Source of the DNA: Pristionchus mayeri
Taxonomy: Eukaryota; Nematoda; Chromadorea; Rhabditida; Neodiplogasteridae
Direction of reading: 5' to 3'
NCBI GenBank assembly: GCA_036245805.1
Contig: BTRK01000006.1
Coordinates: 19,934,365 to 19,998,364 of the forward strand
DNA: 64,000 nucleotides
Numbering within the stretch: position 1 is the stretch's first letter; each line of letters opens with the position of its first letter. The notes under the pieces were generated by a model. It did no database searches and had not been told where the DNA came from. It saw nothing but the letters and a program-made list of their open reading frames with translations. This document shows positions 45,821-57,630 of the stretch, in pieces. The position numbers were made by a program, and so were the translations under genes.

Positions 45821-45824
<4 letters not shown>

Positions 45825-46114
45825 GGGCAACATCACAGGAACCGACGGCATCCCCACTGGCACGCCTCATAGTGACTCTCCTCTATTACGGGGACGCTTC
45901 CAGTCTGAAGATGGGATGCATCCACCAAGTGAGACTATTTTCTTGATCATTCAAATCATTCTCCACGCCTCCATTCATCAATCCTCCCTTTTTTCTATCT
46001 TTCACTTCAGATTATTTGCATTTTCCCTGTGTTTTCGCATTAGTTTTAAATTTTCAATATATCTCCCTTTCGCACCTACCCTCTATCTTATCCCTCTTTC
46101 AGTATCCCTCCACG

Positions 46115-46609
46115 ATGTCTCGTCTCTCCCTCTTCCTCATCTTCTCCATTGTCGTCTGCGTTTCAGCCGATTCTGGCATCACCGATAGCGTTCTCAAGAT
46201 GCAGCCATTCACCCTCAAGTGAGTTATAGCAGTGAAAAAGTAAGGTTAGAGTGAGTGTACGCACTTTTGAAAGCGATGTTCTCCAGTCAATTCATAGAGA
46301 TACGGTGAATAACTTATTATCCTCAGATCCTCTTCCTACTGCCCTATTCCTATCATTGGTCGTGCCTGCCCCAAAGGAAATGAAATCACGTACTTCAAGT
46401 GCTGCGGCGAACTGAACAAGGATTGTTGTGAGACATTCCAGGTACGAAAACATATTTGTTCAGACAGTTACCAACAGCGAACATGATTCGGTATTTTCTG
46501 TTGTCTTACCATGGTAATCATTTTTCGATTGCAGGATTGGGTGGCGCTTTTCATCGCTCTCTTCTTCGGCCTGATCGTTGTCGCTTTCTGCATCTGCTGC
46601 TTCTGCTAA
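46115..46609 (+). CDS. Small Cys-rich single-TM protein, paralog 3
   Basis: Exons 46115-46218, 46327-46441, 46535-46609, 97 aa. Signal peptide MSRLSLFLIFSIVVCVSA; ectodomain ITDSVLKMQPFTLK, CPIPIIGRACPKGNEITYFK, CCGELNKDCCETFQ; TM VALFIALFFGLIVVAF; tail CICCFC. Same exon lengths and splice phases as paralogs 2 and 4; closest to paralog 4. Its upstream region (45823-45950) matches that of paralog 4. Confidence 0.9.
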
Positions 46610-47997
46610 CTCGACCACCGTAACCACCGTTCTTCCGTCCGAGACCCAAAACCGATCAAGAATATCGAATTTCACTTTCTCCTTTCGGATTCGCTTTCCC
46701 TTCTCTCACCAATTCGTTCTACTGTCAGCTCTCACTTCTCCATTATTCGAATGCCCTTCAAAGGCATTCCCCACCAAATTCCAATTGCACACAATATTTT
46801 CGCAAGTTCGAGATCTCGAGATTCCTACGTGTAGATACGTCACGTTTGATTGTCTGTTCTTGTTTCTCTTGTCTCAAAAATTGAATAAATATTTCAAATA
46901 TAATATTTGATACAGGTGAATATCATTATTCGAATAAATCATGCCACCGGTTAGCATAGGAATAGCCGACTCGATATTGAAGAGCACCTGGAGGAAGAAT
47001 TTGAACGGAGTTGATTCATCTTTCTCATACAGCAAACCATTTTTAGTCGAGCCACAACCCCCTCATTGGAAACCCCCTCATCTTATCGATCCCGCACGCT
47101 GCTCGATAGTGCAAGAGTTCGGGACTGGAGGCCTGGAATAGTCTCATGCAATTAGTAACTTCAAGGGTAACATTTTTACGAGTGCAATGGATCACTCTCT
47201 AACAATGTGAACTAGAGATTTCAAATAGAGCACAAGAGTAAGAAGAGTAAGTTGCGAGAGGGCTCTCGAGCTCATCAACTATGGTCTCACTTGAATGGGA
47301 GGAACCAGCTGCTCGAAGCGCCTTCCCTGCAGCTGCAAGAGAAGAAGAGAGGAAGAGGAGAACCTCGGGGGCGAGAGATCATCTCGTGAATGACGAATGG
47401 GATATAGAGGATAGGCTTTCCCTGATTTGGCTCCCAGCCAAATCAGGGAAAGCTCTGTTGGGAATAGCTCTGTTGGGAATGGAGATATAAATGTGAAAAT
47501 TTCGGAGCTTCTTATCGTTGGGGAGATCTAGGACGCGCATATGAAATCTTCAAAAATTGAATTGTGACTTTACTCCTCCTGTAATCAGGCGTAGTTAGCT
47601 CACATTATCGCATTTTTTCTCAACACAGCGCCTTCGCACAGTGCTACTCAAAAGAAGCTTTCGTGAGGAAATATTAAACGAAATGGAAGTATTTGGATGC
47701 TTACATTTTCGCTGCTTTCAGGAGAGTGTCAATTATGCACAGCTTGCCACAGAATAGGCGAATTCTTCCATTTTTATCTGAAAACGATCGTGTTGATGTT
47801 TTCAACAAGGATATCAATTCACAATTTGGTATAAAATGGGCCCTCGATTCCCAGTCTGCATCACCTTTCAAGTGTTGATCTAACGATGTTACTCTACTGT
47901 ACCCTTCTCACTATTATCTTCACCAGTCAGTTTCCCCTTTAGACATTTCTGCTGAATGGGATCAGAAATTACTCGATAATGGGAATCTATTCTACAG
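46610..47997. other. Gene-poor stretch with short hairpin
   Basis: 3' flank of paralog 3, then short unsupported ORFs (for example a 66-codon frame at 46941). A perfect hairpin lies at 47415-47453. A possible signal-peptide exon for the CAP gene (MLLYCTLLTIIFT at 47887) lies near the right end, but its donor phase does not fit the next exon. Confidence 0.45.
47415..47453. repeat. Perfect 18-bp hairpin, CCC loop
   Basis: GCTTTCCCTGATTTGGCT, loop CCC, then the exact complement. Strong cruciform or RNA hairpin; no run of T follows, so not a simple pol III terminator. Confidence 0.85.
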
Positions 47998-49389
47998 GAA
48001 TCCCCCACCCCTTGCCTCACTCCCCGCTTTACAGTCGTTTCCTCTCAATGCCCGGGTGGAATTCCCTCCTCTGAAGTCAAGGGATTCCTGGAAATTCACA
48101 ACAAACTGCGAACTGCCATCTCAACCGGAAATTACGTCGCTAAGGGAAAGCAAATGCCAGCTGCTAAGACTCACATACATCGCTAATCTGGTACTGTCAC
48201 TGAAATCATTACGTCTCGTACTCAACTATTGTTACCAGGCACTGTGGTACTCTGTCACTCTAGTATCGTACATGTCAGCGAAATCAGAACGGCCACCGAA
48301 AGGCACCGAGAAATTTTCGATTTCTGACGCTCTGCAAATACGCAATTTTATAAGTTGTGGTTGTGCTCATATTTTTTATCATGATCGATTTGCCGGAATC
48401 GACCCGGACATGCTCGGTCAATTATGGCTAGAAATCGATAAATCAAATACACAACATTTTGGTGCGATTACGGTATTTTGAAAAGCTCACCAGGCATTCC
48501 AAAATACCGTAATCGCACCATAATTGTTTGCTTTCGATTAATCGATTTCTAGCCATAATTGACCGGACATATCCGGGTCGATTCCGGCGAATCGACCGTA
48601 ATAAAAATATGAACGCAACCACGATTTTTAAAATTGAGTATTCGCAGAGAGCCAGAAATCGAAAATTTCTCGGTGCCTCTCGGTGGCCGTTCTGATTTCG
48701 CTGACATGTACGATATACTGGTAGTGTGGTAGTCCGGTACTGATAAGTTGGTTCAGACATGGGATTGTTCTATCGAGAAGAGTGCACAGGCTGTGGCGGA
48801 TACTTGTGTGTTCGCTCATTCGAAGAACAGAGTGAATCTCGGAGAGAATCTCTACTCTTTCTGGTCCACTGAAGAGGTAGGGTATTCACAATGATATTTG
48901 GGTGAATAACTCTTAGAATGCTCATTTCACGTGTTGTCTCTACGAGACATGCGGATGAAATGGGCAGGCTGAGATGCCATTATCTTAATTTGGGAAGTAA
49001 TAAAATACTCTTGTAGGTGTCAATCGATGGATTGGGCGTGGCTGCATCTGAGACGTGGGAGAACGAATTCCAGCAATTTGGATGGAGTGACATCAAGCTT
49101 ACTAAGGAAGTCTTCAATTCGGGAGTTGGACATGCTACTCAGGTAATGAATAATTGTACTAACTTTAAAAAGAGTGGATCATTCGATTACCTCTGATACT
49201 CTATCATATCAGATGGCTTGGGTTGACTCCACCAAGATTGGATGTGGAGTCAAATTGTGCCAGGACAATACCAAAGCCATTATAGCCTGCCAGTACAAAA
49301 ACCAGTAAGAACTCCTTTCTATTCCAGAAATTCAAACTCGGCATTTCAGAGGCAACGTCATCAACTACAATGTGTACGAACCTCTGTAA
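47998..49389 (+). pseudogene. CAP/SCP-domain secreted protein gene, frameshifted
   Basis: Exons 47998-48190, 48757-48876, 49017-49142, 49213-49304, 49350-49389. The domain is clear: FLEIHNKLRTAI, KQMPAAK, TWDCSIEKSAQAVADTC, FAHSKNRVNLGENLYSFW, ETWENEFQQFGWSD, GVGHATQMAWVDSTKIGCGV, then QYKNQGNVINYNVYEP, as in venom-allergen-like/SCP proteins. Exon 2 reads MPAAK then runs into TAA at 48184; one base more or less near 48170 would give LTYIANL and join to TWDC in frame, so a single-base frameshift is the simplest view (or a sequence error). The first exon is unresolved. Intron 2 carries a fold-back element. Confidence 0.8.
48262..48720. mobile_element. Fold-back element in the CAP gene intron
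   Basis: Left arm from AGTATCGTACATGTCAGCGA is matched inverted by the right arm ending near 48720; arms of about 220 bp, centre near 48490. Internal block CAAAATACCGTAATCGCACC is mirrored. No ORF and no clear target duplication. Confidence 0.8.
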
Positions 49390-49649
49390 TTTTTGCCAAA
49401 CGCTATTATGTGATTAATCAGATAAAGATGCACTGTAATTAATTTATTTCAAACCTTGACGAGCATTATCTCACGTCAACAATATTTTTTATCGATTTCA
49501 TCGGAAAATTAAATTTCGAAAGAAATATTCCCAAAATTGAAGTATCTATCTTTTATCTTTTTTTTTATAATAATTTAGTCTTATACTGAACATCGATATG
49601 ATCACAAGTTTCGTTCCTCCCTCTCCCTCTTCCTCTTCTCGCCCCCCTG

Positions 49650-49837
49650 CGTGTGCATTGACCTTTTCATAGACGTCAACTAATCAACCCCTCTGGCACT
49701 CCTCATACTATCTCCTGATCATCTCATGGATTCCGTTCATTTACAGCCTCCGTAATGAGTGAGACCGGAAGCATCCATACACTCACCTGTTAGCATAAAT
49801 ACCCCAAGAAGCTGGAAAGAGTTCACTCGTGCTAGTG
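49650..49837 (+). promoter_or_regulatory. Promoter/5' leader shared with the 56.5-kb gene
   Basis: TTGACCTTTTCATAGA, CTAATCAACCCCTCTGGCA, GGATTCCGTTCATTTACAGC, GGAAGCATCCATA and ATAAATACCCC all recur, in the same order, upstream of the minus-strand gene at 56538. A TATA-like ATAAATACC lies about 45 bp before the ATG in both. Confidence 0.65.
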
Positions 49838-52285
49838 ATGTCTCATCCCTCTGCTTTCTCTTATCCCATCAACTGCCCTTCTATGATGTGGACTACTCCA
49901 ATCCGCTATACTTCATGGGATTCATATGCATGTGGTACGTCCCCCTTTTTTTCTTTTCAACCCATCACTTCTTTTCCTACTGTACTGTATTCCAGGAATG
50001 CCTCATCAGACGACGGGGATAGTGAGGGACGCCCTTACTGCCAATCAAATCTTCCCTCGACACTGGGAGGAGAATTGGATGACCCAATCTGTGAGCTATT
50101 CTTACTTCCTATCTTTCAACTGACTGTCCCCGTAGATAGGTTGATAGGGTGTATCATTCAGGCAGACTGGTCTTCTCCTAATGTCAATATGAATCCATCT
50201 GCTGCTCCATTCCGAATCTGCTCCTACAACGTACTCTGTCAGAAGACGATATCTGCCACTCCCAACCTCTACCGACACACCAAGTGAGACTCCCCATCCC
50301 TCTACCACCAATCATCACTCCTTTGATTTGATGAATACCATCGTTGCAGATTCCAACCGCACGTGCTTCAGTGGTCTCATCGATGGCCACTCATTCAGAA
50401 GGATCTGAGGTGAGTGTACAGTGCTGGATTACGATAACCTACTTATTATTTTAGTGAGCTCAACGCGGACGTGTTCGGACTACAAGAGATACAGGACACA
50501 CACTTTGAACAATTCTACGAGCCATTCATGAAATCATGTGAGTGATCGAAGTGATGGAGGTGCAATGCACGACGAGTATTCCCAATCGGTACAATGCATA
50601 ACGAGTATTCATAATCGTCGTCAATCGAACATTCTCATTACAGTGGGCTACAGCTGCTTCTTCTTGCGCAAGTCGGAGACATTGCACGGGGATGGATTGG
50701 GCATCTTCGTGAGGAACAATCGTTTCAAGGTACGGTATGAGTACGGGAGACGAAAGACTGATCATGATATCGATTGATTTTCTATTTCAGGTGACTGCGA
50801 TGAAGAATGTCGACTTTCTCATCGCAGGCGACGTCTTCTTAAACAGGGGAAATGTCGGTGAGTGAGAAGAAATATTTAGATATCGATGATAGTGGTCATA
50901 TTTCGATATGTTTTTTTAAAGGCCCCCCTTGTCCCCCGACGGTCTCTTTTGCAGCACAGATCTTCCGTCTGGAGTGTCTGCTGACTGGGGCCTCTCTCAT
51001 CGTTACCAACACTCACATTCTATTCAATGAGAAGAGAGGAGACGTCAAACTAGCACAGATCGCCCTCCTCATGGCTAATATCCACTCTGTGAGTATTTAT
51101 TCCAATATTATGTGGGCTCTCCTAATTCCGCACTCAGGGCAAGGGTGTAGGGAATGCGGTGGAAGTGATGGGCAGAGTCGGAAGTAAGGATGTGCTCTAC
51201 GGGTTTCTTGCTCCAGTAGAGTTTCTTCTGAGCGATTCATTCAGCGATACTAGCGTAAAACGTATTCGTTGTAGATACGACAAGGTGACGAGCCAGTTGT
51301 GTGTCTGGGAGATTGGAATCTGGAGCCAGAGAGTGATCTGTACAACTACATCACGAATGGAAGGTGGGAGAGAGAGATTAGTAGAAGTGATGGAGGGATT
51401 ATTTCAGTCTCGATGCATCTCGATTCGTGTCTCGATATGGAAGTGGACAGCTAAAGGAGGTCAGACTCCGCCCCCAATTTCTCTCTACTCTCTATCTTTT
51501 AAGGATCGTAACTTCAATGGTGCTCCAATGCGAGAGATGCCGATTTATACTCATCTGAAAACGAGGATGTCACGAGCTGGGATCATCTACCAGAATGAAG
51601 GTATACCTCATCCATCATCTATACTCGTCCATTCCCACTTTGTTCAGGATCCCTTCTACAATCTCTGCTGCGCTCGTCTCGTTCGATGTACAGCCATCAA
51701 ATTCCCCTTACCTCTACCTACTCATCCTACAGGGTATGGGAATCGAGCCTTGGGATACGGTAGCATTAACATGATCTTATTGATTGATTTGAGGAACGGC
51801 ACGTGAGTACTTTCCACAAGGACATTGGCAACCCCGACTTCATATTCTACAGTACTTCTGGCAGAGGGAAGGTACGAGAATGGTATTAGGGGTTCATTAT
51901 CAAACCAAATATTCTGTTTCCCGAAAGAGATCTAAAATGGGGACTCTTTTCTCGCGACACTTAGTGATACCTTAGACCATTGAGCCATAATCAGTGCCCC
52001 TAGAGATTACCATCTATCTCTGCTCTCCCTCCAGCTGTCATAGGAGGAGAGACAACTAGCCCAGTCTCGCAAGCACCATCATGCGATAAAAACGCGTTCC
52101 CCTAGTCTCTGAGTCTCCAACAAGACAACCGCGGTTGATTGCAGGGGGAGAGTCGTCGTCTTCGTTTGATTCGTCGTCTGGCCGTTCCTTCTGAGTCGAA
52201 TATCCGTCAAATGGAGCCATGGCCTAACCATTTCGTCCCCTCTGATCATATCCCCCTCTTGGCAGAGTTCTATCTCTCCAAGTGA
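49838..52285 (+). CDS. ANGEL/CCR4-type endonuclease/exonuclease/phosphatase protein
   Basis: About 13 exons, from 49838-49934 to an end exon stopping at 52283-52285. EEP-fold motifs are all there: FRICSYNVLCQK (catalytic Asn), LQWSHRWPLI, NADVFGLQEIQDTHFEQF (catalytic Glu), GYSCFFLRKSETLHGDGLGI, IVTNTHILFN, KRGDVKLAQIALLMANIH, VCLGDWNLEPESDLYNYI (Asp/Asn) and the closing FVPSDHIPLLAEFYLSK (Asp-His). RGDVKLAQ and the PNHFVPSDH end fit the ANGEL branch of the CCR4 family, RNA phosphatase/deadenylase-like enzymes. Most junctions agree in phase; the one near 51170-51280 and the exons at 51730-51870 are less sure. N-terminal exon MSHPSAFSYPINCPSMMW is shared with the gene at 56.5 kb. Confidence 0.85.
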
Positions 52286-52775
52286 GTAGACTCCCCTAGA
52301 TGCCCATCTGTTTTCTAGAGTAGTCACCCACTAGCATACATTCATTTGCTTCTTTTTTATCTAATTCTAGTGGAAAGTTGTGAATTATCATTGCAATATT
52401 ATCCGAATAACTTTTCAACGACTTGAGTCTTGCCTTCTCTTCATCGATAAGGTTCAATAAATTCGATCATGATCTGTAGAAATGTGCAACTCTTGCTGTG
52501 TGAATCTAATGTATCTAATATCTCAAAGTGGGATAGAAATGGATTAAAAAGGAATGATGCAGATGTCCTTACATTTTAATGTTGTGTCTCAAAATTCAAC
52601 ACTGTATCAGATCTTTACTCCTCCCGCCCTTATCATTTATCATTTATCGCCCATTACGACAAGCATAAAAAGCACGTGTTTGCATTGACCTTCAGTTTCA
52701 CTTGTTCTTCCTTTAAAATCTGCTTGTTTTCACACATTTCAGTGCAATTTCTTCATGTATCTTAATTCTTCCAGG

Positions 52776-54443
52776 ATGAGATCTCTCCTCTTCCTTCCTT
52801 TTCTTTTCTCTTTCTCCCTCGCTGCTTCCTTCGATGATTCGACAGCTCGCAACTTCATGCTGCCCCTCTCTGCTGCTGCCTACTCCGATTCCCCCCAGAC
52901 ATGCCTCACCCAGAAACTGAATGGAGCCAAAGTGAGATAATAATTATCATTCGGATTATTTTCAGTTGATATGCTCTGCTCTATCCGATTGAATGTGGAA
53001 TTTCTTTTAGCTGAGCAAGCAAGTGACTCTCAAGTGTGATTACTTCGACGACAAATGCTCCGGATTCACTGCCGTCTACGACACCAAGAAAGTAATCATC
53101 CTCTCATTCAGGTACTATTTTCATTTTAATTTAGTTAATAAATTTGTGATTGCAGAGGCACATCAAACACTGCTCAACTGGTCGCAGAAGTGCAGGAGAG
53201 TGGATTCGAAGCGAAGGTTTTTAATCGGATTAGACCAAATCCTCGAGGACAACATTCAGGTAGACTTCATAGATGGAGGACAGGTGTCCAAGTACTTCAA
53301 CGACGCATTCATGCAGGTACAGAGACTGATCTTTGATCTCTTCCCAGTTCTCATTTCAGTTGTGGAACGGGGGACTAGGGTCAGATCTGCAGTCGCTCAT
53401 CAACAAGCACACAGACTACACGCTATGGGTGAGATCTCGGGGCTGTATTGGCGATTTGAATGCAGTGACTTGTATTGAATTTCCTCAATTTATAGTGCTT
53501 CATTTTTGGTTCACTCACGGGAAGGTCCATTTTGAGACGTAATACTCCCTCTTTCCAGAGTTACAATTGCTAGAGATACATTATTAGATTGTTCAATTGG
53601 GTATCACATTACTCTATCACTCATAATGTAGAAATATTGGAAGGTGAGTGTTCCTCCTCGCAGGTGACGGGCCATTCTCTGGGCGGAGCTCTCGCTTCTC
53701 TCGCCGCTGCTCATGTCGCTGCGAACAACATCATCGCAGGCAGCAAGTGAGCTGATCTCCTCCCTTCCTCTCATCGACCTCTTATTCAGAATCACCCTCT
53801 ACACCATGGGAGAACCACGCAACGGAGATCAGACTTATGCTAATGTTCACGATAATCTGGTCAGGGAAGGTTGAATACCTTCTAGAGGTCTCATCATTCT
53901 GTGTTTGGGAGTGTGTAGAATCAAGATGCGAGCACTTAAATTTCTAACTCTTACTGTACTTATGGTGTTTGCTTGCAGTTGAAGACGGAGTATCGCATCA
54001 CGCATCTCCGTGACATCGTCCCCCACGTTCCCCCACAGTTCATGAAATACGTCCACCACAAGTTCGAGGTCTGTCTCCCACCCTGATCTTGTTCAATTAA
54101 AAACAGGGATATTGCTAAATTCAAATATCTACAGGTCTTCTACCAGAACGACATGGCACCGGGCCAGCCATACACTGTGTGCAGCGAGCAGGAGGACAAG
54201 AAGTGCTCCGACCAGTAGTCAGTCTCCTCCTCCTTTTCTCCCCTCCCCTCCCCTCCCTCCTCTCTCCCCTCGCCTTCCATCAGCTCTCTTTCTTGTTCTT
54301 TTTTTTTGAAAGAATGTATATTTAAGGAATTTTCTAAAACCCTCCTCCCTCCCTCTTGTAGTGACTTCGACACCTCCGTCAACGACCACACTCACTACTA
54401 CGGGGTCGAGGTCTCTGACTTCGGGAAGAACGGCTGCAAGTGA
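52776..54443 (+). CDS. Secreted class 3 lipase
   Basis: Ten exons, 52776-52931, 53011-53111, 53156-53216, 53260-53316, 53360-53428, 53664-53746, 53790-53859, 53979-54068, 54135-54214, 54362-54443; all phases agree. Signal peptide MRSLLFLPFLFSFSLAAS. Features in order: SFRGTSNTAQLVAEVQ (oxyanion part), GGQVSKYFNDAFMQLWNGG, nucleophile elbow VTGHSLGGALASLAAAHVA, GEPRNGD, HLRDIVPHVPPQFMKYVHHK (catalytic Asp region) and VNDHTHYYGVEVSDF (catalytic His). It hydrolyses acylglycerols outside the cell or in the gut lumen. Length near the usual 290-320 aa for this nematode-expanded family. The 43-nt intron after GFEAK is needed to keep frame. Confidence 0.92.
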
Positions 54444-54690
54444 TTGACGCGTCTCGTGTGAACTGACGCAATTGATGTGCACGTGTAAATAAATCCATGG
54501 TCTTCGCTTACCACAAGGGATCACACATCATAATCAAAGAATGCGCCTGCATACCAAACATGTTGATAACATAGGGTGAAGCTAGATAGGGCGGGGTCGA
54601 AGTCCGAACATAAGGTATCACAGGGTGAAGGTGGGGTAGTTTCAGATTAATTTTAGTTCGTGCTGATTTGCAGAGTAAGCACCCATAATA

Positions 54691-55572
54691 TTAGGTTGAT
54701 TCAAAAGTTTCGCTCCATTTTCACGCCTGAAGATTTTCAACTATAATTTCCTTCGAACTTTATCAAATCTCTCATTCCTTTTTGCGTAATATTAATACAT
54801 GTGCGCTCTCCATAGCGCACCTATACTCATACGTGATCAATCGATTCTACTGGAATGGCAAGGATCGAAATGCCACAAACTTGAAATTTCGAACAGCCAA
54901 TTTGATGGAATGGCACTCATTGCGTAATCATGATAGCGCCACAACCACGCTATTTTCGTAAAGTATTTTGTATGGACATTCTTATAGTGGACGTGCATCG
55001 GATCAGCCTTGAAACTGCCTGACCAGATAGGCAGGAATTTCATAGTTTTGAGTTCTTGAATATTGCGGAACTTGTTTTTTGGAGTTGCGCATTTCTGATG
55101 AACGAGCTAATGGTCTTAATTTTATCAGAAGTGGAAGAGCATATCATGTGGATGTGGAGATTCAGCATTCCATTCAAAAGCCACATTTGGAATAATCGCA
55201 AAATCGAAATTTGATGGCCAGTTTCGCTAGTTTTCACTATGCGCGCTTCTCGAGAGAGTCTGAAATTCCGCTTTCAAGTGTTTATCGGAAACATTGACCC
55301 TCACTTACTTACTCCACAAAAATACAGCTATTTTATCACATTCGTTTTGTTTAAGCGGTTGCTTAAACACACTACTCAAAAACCGGTCAATTCGTCACTT
55401 TTTCGAAAAATTTGTTTTACTGCGGAACGAAGTGCAATTGATTCACATGAAACAAATAATTTATGTGCACCTATTGTCTCCCAAATAATGCCAAAGTAGA
55501 CCTGAACACAAGTGAACCACAAGCGAGTAAACTATAGAAAAGTCTTGGAGCGAAACTTATGAATCAACCTGA
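54691..55572. mobile_element. mariner-type non-autonomous element, 882 bp
   Basis: Ends TTAGGTTGATTCAAAAGTTT and its near complement, TA at both sides (54689-54690 and 55573-55574). Only short broken frames inside. The end sequence shares TTAGGTTG with the element at 42476 but then differs, so it is a different subfamily. Confidence 0.85.
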
Positions 55573-55858
55573 TACAAATGAGTTGTGATGATCGATCATA
55601 AGAAAACAATCTGACAGATGAAAGCAGCTTAGTCACCTTCTTTAAATGGCACATTTCATGAAAGAAGTTGCGTCTAGCGATTTCCAAAACTGATCAATAT
55701 TCCTTCGAAATGTATTGAATTGTATCCATGAAGAGAATGCAAGATCTACGTCGTTTTATTCGGATAATTGAAAATTTATTCGGATAATTGCTTTGTTATT
55801 ACAATACAAAAAAGAAGCCAATTATGTAAAATCAAATTGAACAAATCGTTGGTCTTCT

Positions 55859-56538
55859 TCACGCAATCCATCCTTTGAAAATGGGGAATTGGAAGATGGC
55901 TGCTTCGAATACAGATTCTTCTTCGTCCTTCTTTTCTGAAATCATTCATTTGAATAGATATTATTTTAAAAATAAAAGGTGTGCAGATGTAAAACATACC
56001 GATATCGTTGGTGGCAATCCATTTTGCGACGGGATCGATGGAAGGGAAGGAAGAAGAGGAGGAAGAAGACGAGTGAGAGGAAGGAGGCGTTGAGGAACGA
56101 AGCTGACGATCAATTTCGTGTCGATCTCCGTAGAAATTCTCAGAGTGCTCCTCCCGAATCGCTTTTGCTTCCATTCCCTGCAATCATAAGAATTACCTAC
56201 TGTCTAGTAAGTTATTCATAGAATAATTAATGGATTGATCCTACAATATGATGGATGTAAAGAGAATATAATGGAATGGATCTTACTTTGATAGTGCATT
56301 CTTCATCCGGAGTGAATGGAACATGGGGATGCTCGAATTGAAGGACGGTGAAGGCGTTGATAATCTCATTTACTGATTCACGATCGATGTCTTCCATGAA
56401 TTGGGGAGGAGAAGGCATCAGATAAGGTGAGTAGAAATACTGGTCGAATGAATCCCATGAAGTGAAGGGAATTGGGGAGAACCACACCATGGAAGGGCAG
56501 TTGATGGGATAATAGAAAGCAGAGGGCTGAGACATCAT
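55859..56538 (-). CDS. 168-aa protein with ANGEL-like first exon
   Basis: Exons 56287-56538, 56000-56177, 55859-55935; phases agree. The N-terminus MMSQPSAFYYPINCPSMVW is clearly homologous to the first exon of the ANGEL-type gene at 49838. The rest is different: FMEDIDRESVNEIINAFTVL, HVPFTPDEECTIK, an acidic/basic helix (GMEAKAIREEHSENFYGDRH), a long serine run and the end ESVFEAAIFQFPIFKGW. No nuclease motif, so it is a chimeric or diverged product of a 5' duplication. Its upstream 190 bp also match the ANGEL gene promoter. No signal peptide. Function unknown. Confidence 0.78.
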
Positions 56539-56730
56539 TGTAGCTAATGAAATGTTTCGAGTTTGTAGGGGTATTTATATCAACTGGTAATTTATGGATG
56601 CTTCCGTCCTCACGCATTCCGGAGGCTGTAAATGCTGTAAGTGGACGGAATCCACGAGAGAAGCAAGGAGAGGAAGTTTGAAGGATGCCAGAGGGATTGA
56701 TTAGTTAATCTCAATCGAAAGGTCAATGAA
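56539..56730 (-). promoter_or_regulatory. Promoter/5' leader matching that of the ANGEL gene
   Basis: On the minus strand: TTGACCTTTCGATTGAGATT, CTAATCAATCCCTCTGGCAT, GGATTCCGTCCACTTACAGC, GGAAGCATCCATAAA and ATAAATACCCC, in the order seen at 49650-49837 on the plus strand. Same TATA-like site before the ATG. Confidence 0.65.
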
Positions 56731-57118
56731 GTAGAATTCGAACTCTCCAATCTGTCTTTACATTCAATTCCCTTTAACACTACGCCAAAATGCCCGAGAT
56801 TCAGAAATTCGAAGAGTGACCGGACACAAGCTTTGTTTCACTGTACCACCCTACAACTATCCAGTTGGTAACATCATAGGAACCGATAGCTTCCCCACAG
56901 GCATGCCTGAGTCCTCTACTGGGATGGCTCCAGTCTGCTGATGGGAAGCATCCGCTTATTGAGAGTATGGAAGGACCTTCTCGATCATTCATATTATTCG
57001 TAACTCTTCCTCTCATTCCCTCTCTGGTTTACCGATTTCGATTTTTTCGTATTTCTATGTTGTGCATTTTCACAGTCGTGTCCAATTCTCAACACCCCCT
57101 ATACAGTATCCCTTCTCA

Positions 57119-57630
57119 ATGTCTCGTCTCTCGCTGTTCCTCATTCTCTCCATTGTCGTCTGCGCCTCAGCTGATAATAGCGTTGCCGATGGAATTCTCA
57201 AAATGCAGCCATTCATCCTCAAGTGAGTTACAATAGGGCAAACTGAAACCGTACGCTGGAATATGAATTTGGCCCTCTTGTTCGCACATCAATCGATGTG
57301 AAAACGATGTTTCTGCAGTCGATGCATAAATCAAAGTTGAAATGGAAAAGTATAATAAAAATTTTAAATTTTTAGGTCCTCTTCCTATTGCCCTATTCCG
57401 ATCATCGGTCTTTCCTGCCCTAAGGCAAACGAATTCACCTACTTCAAGTGCTGTGGCGAACTCAACAAGGATTGCTGTGAGACATTCCAAGTAAAATAAT
57501 TTGTTGATAGCACATTTCAGATGAGAAATTTAAAAAAAAAGAAATATCATTTCAGGACTGGTTTGCCATTCTTATCGCTCTGTTCTTCGTTCTGATCGTG
57601 GTCGCCTTCTGCTGCTGCTGCGTCTGCTAA
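57119..57630 (+). CDS. Small Cys-rich single-TM protein, paralog 4
   Basis: Exons 57119-57222, 57376-57490, 57556-57630, 97 aa. Signal peptide MSRLSLFLILSIVVCASA; ectodomain VADGILKMQPFILK, CPIPIIGLSCPKANEFTYFK, CCGELNKDCCETFQ; TM FAILIALFFVLIVVAF; tail CCCCVC. Near twin of paralog 3 in protein, exon lengths and upstream sequence (56880-56990 against 45823-45950). Confidence 0.9.

Noticed and set aside
53217..53247. 31-nt ultra-short intron in the lipase gene
   Set aside because: A 43-nt intron (53217-53259) ending in the canonical ATTCAG keeps the frame equally well.
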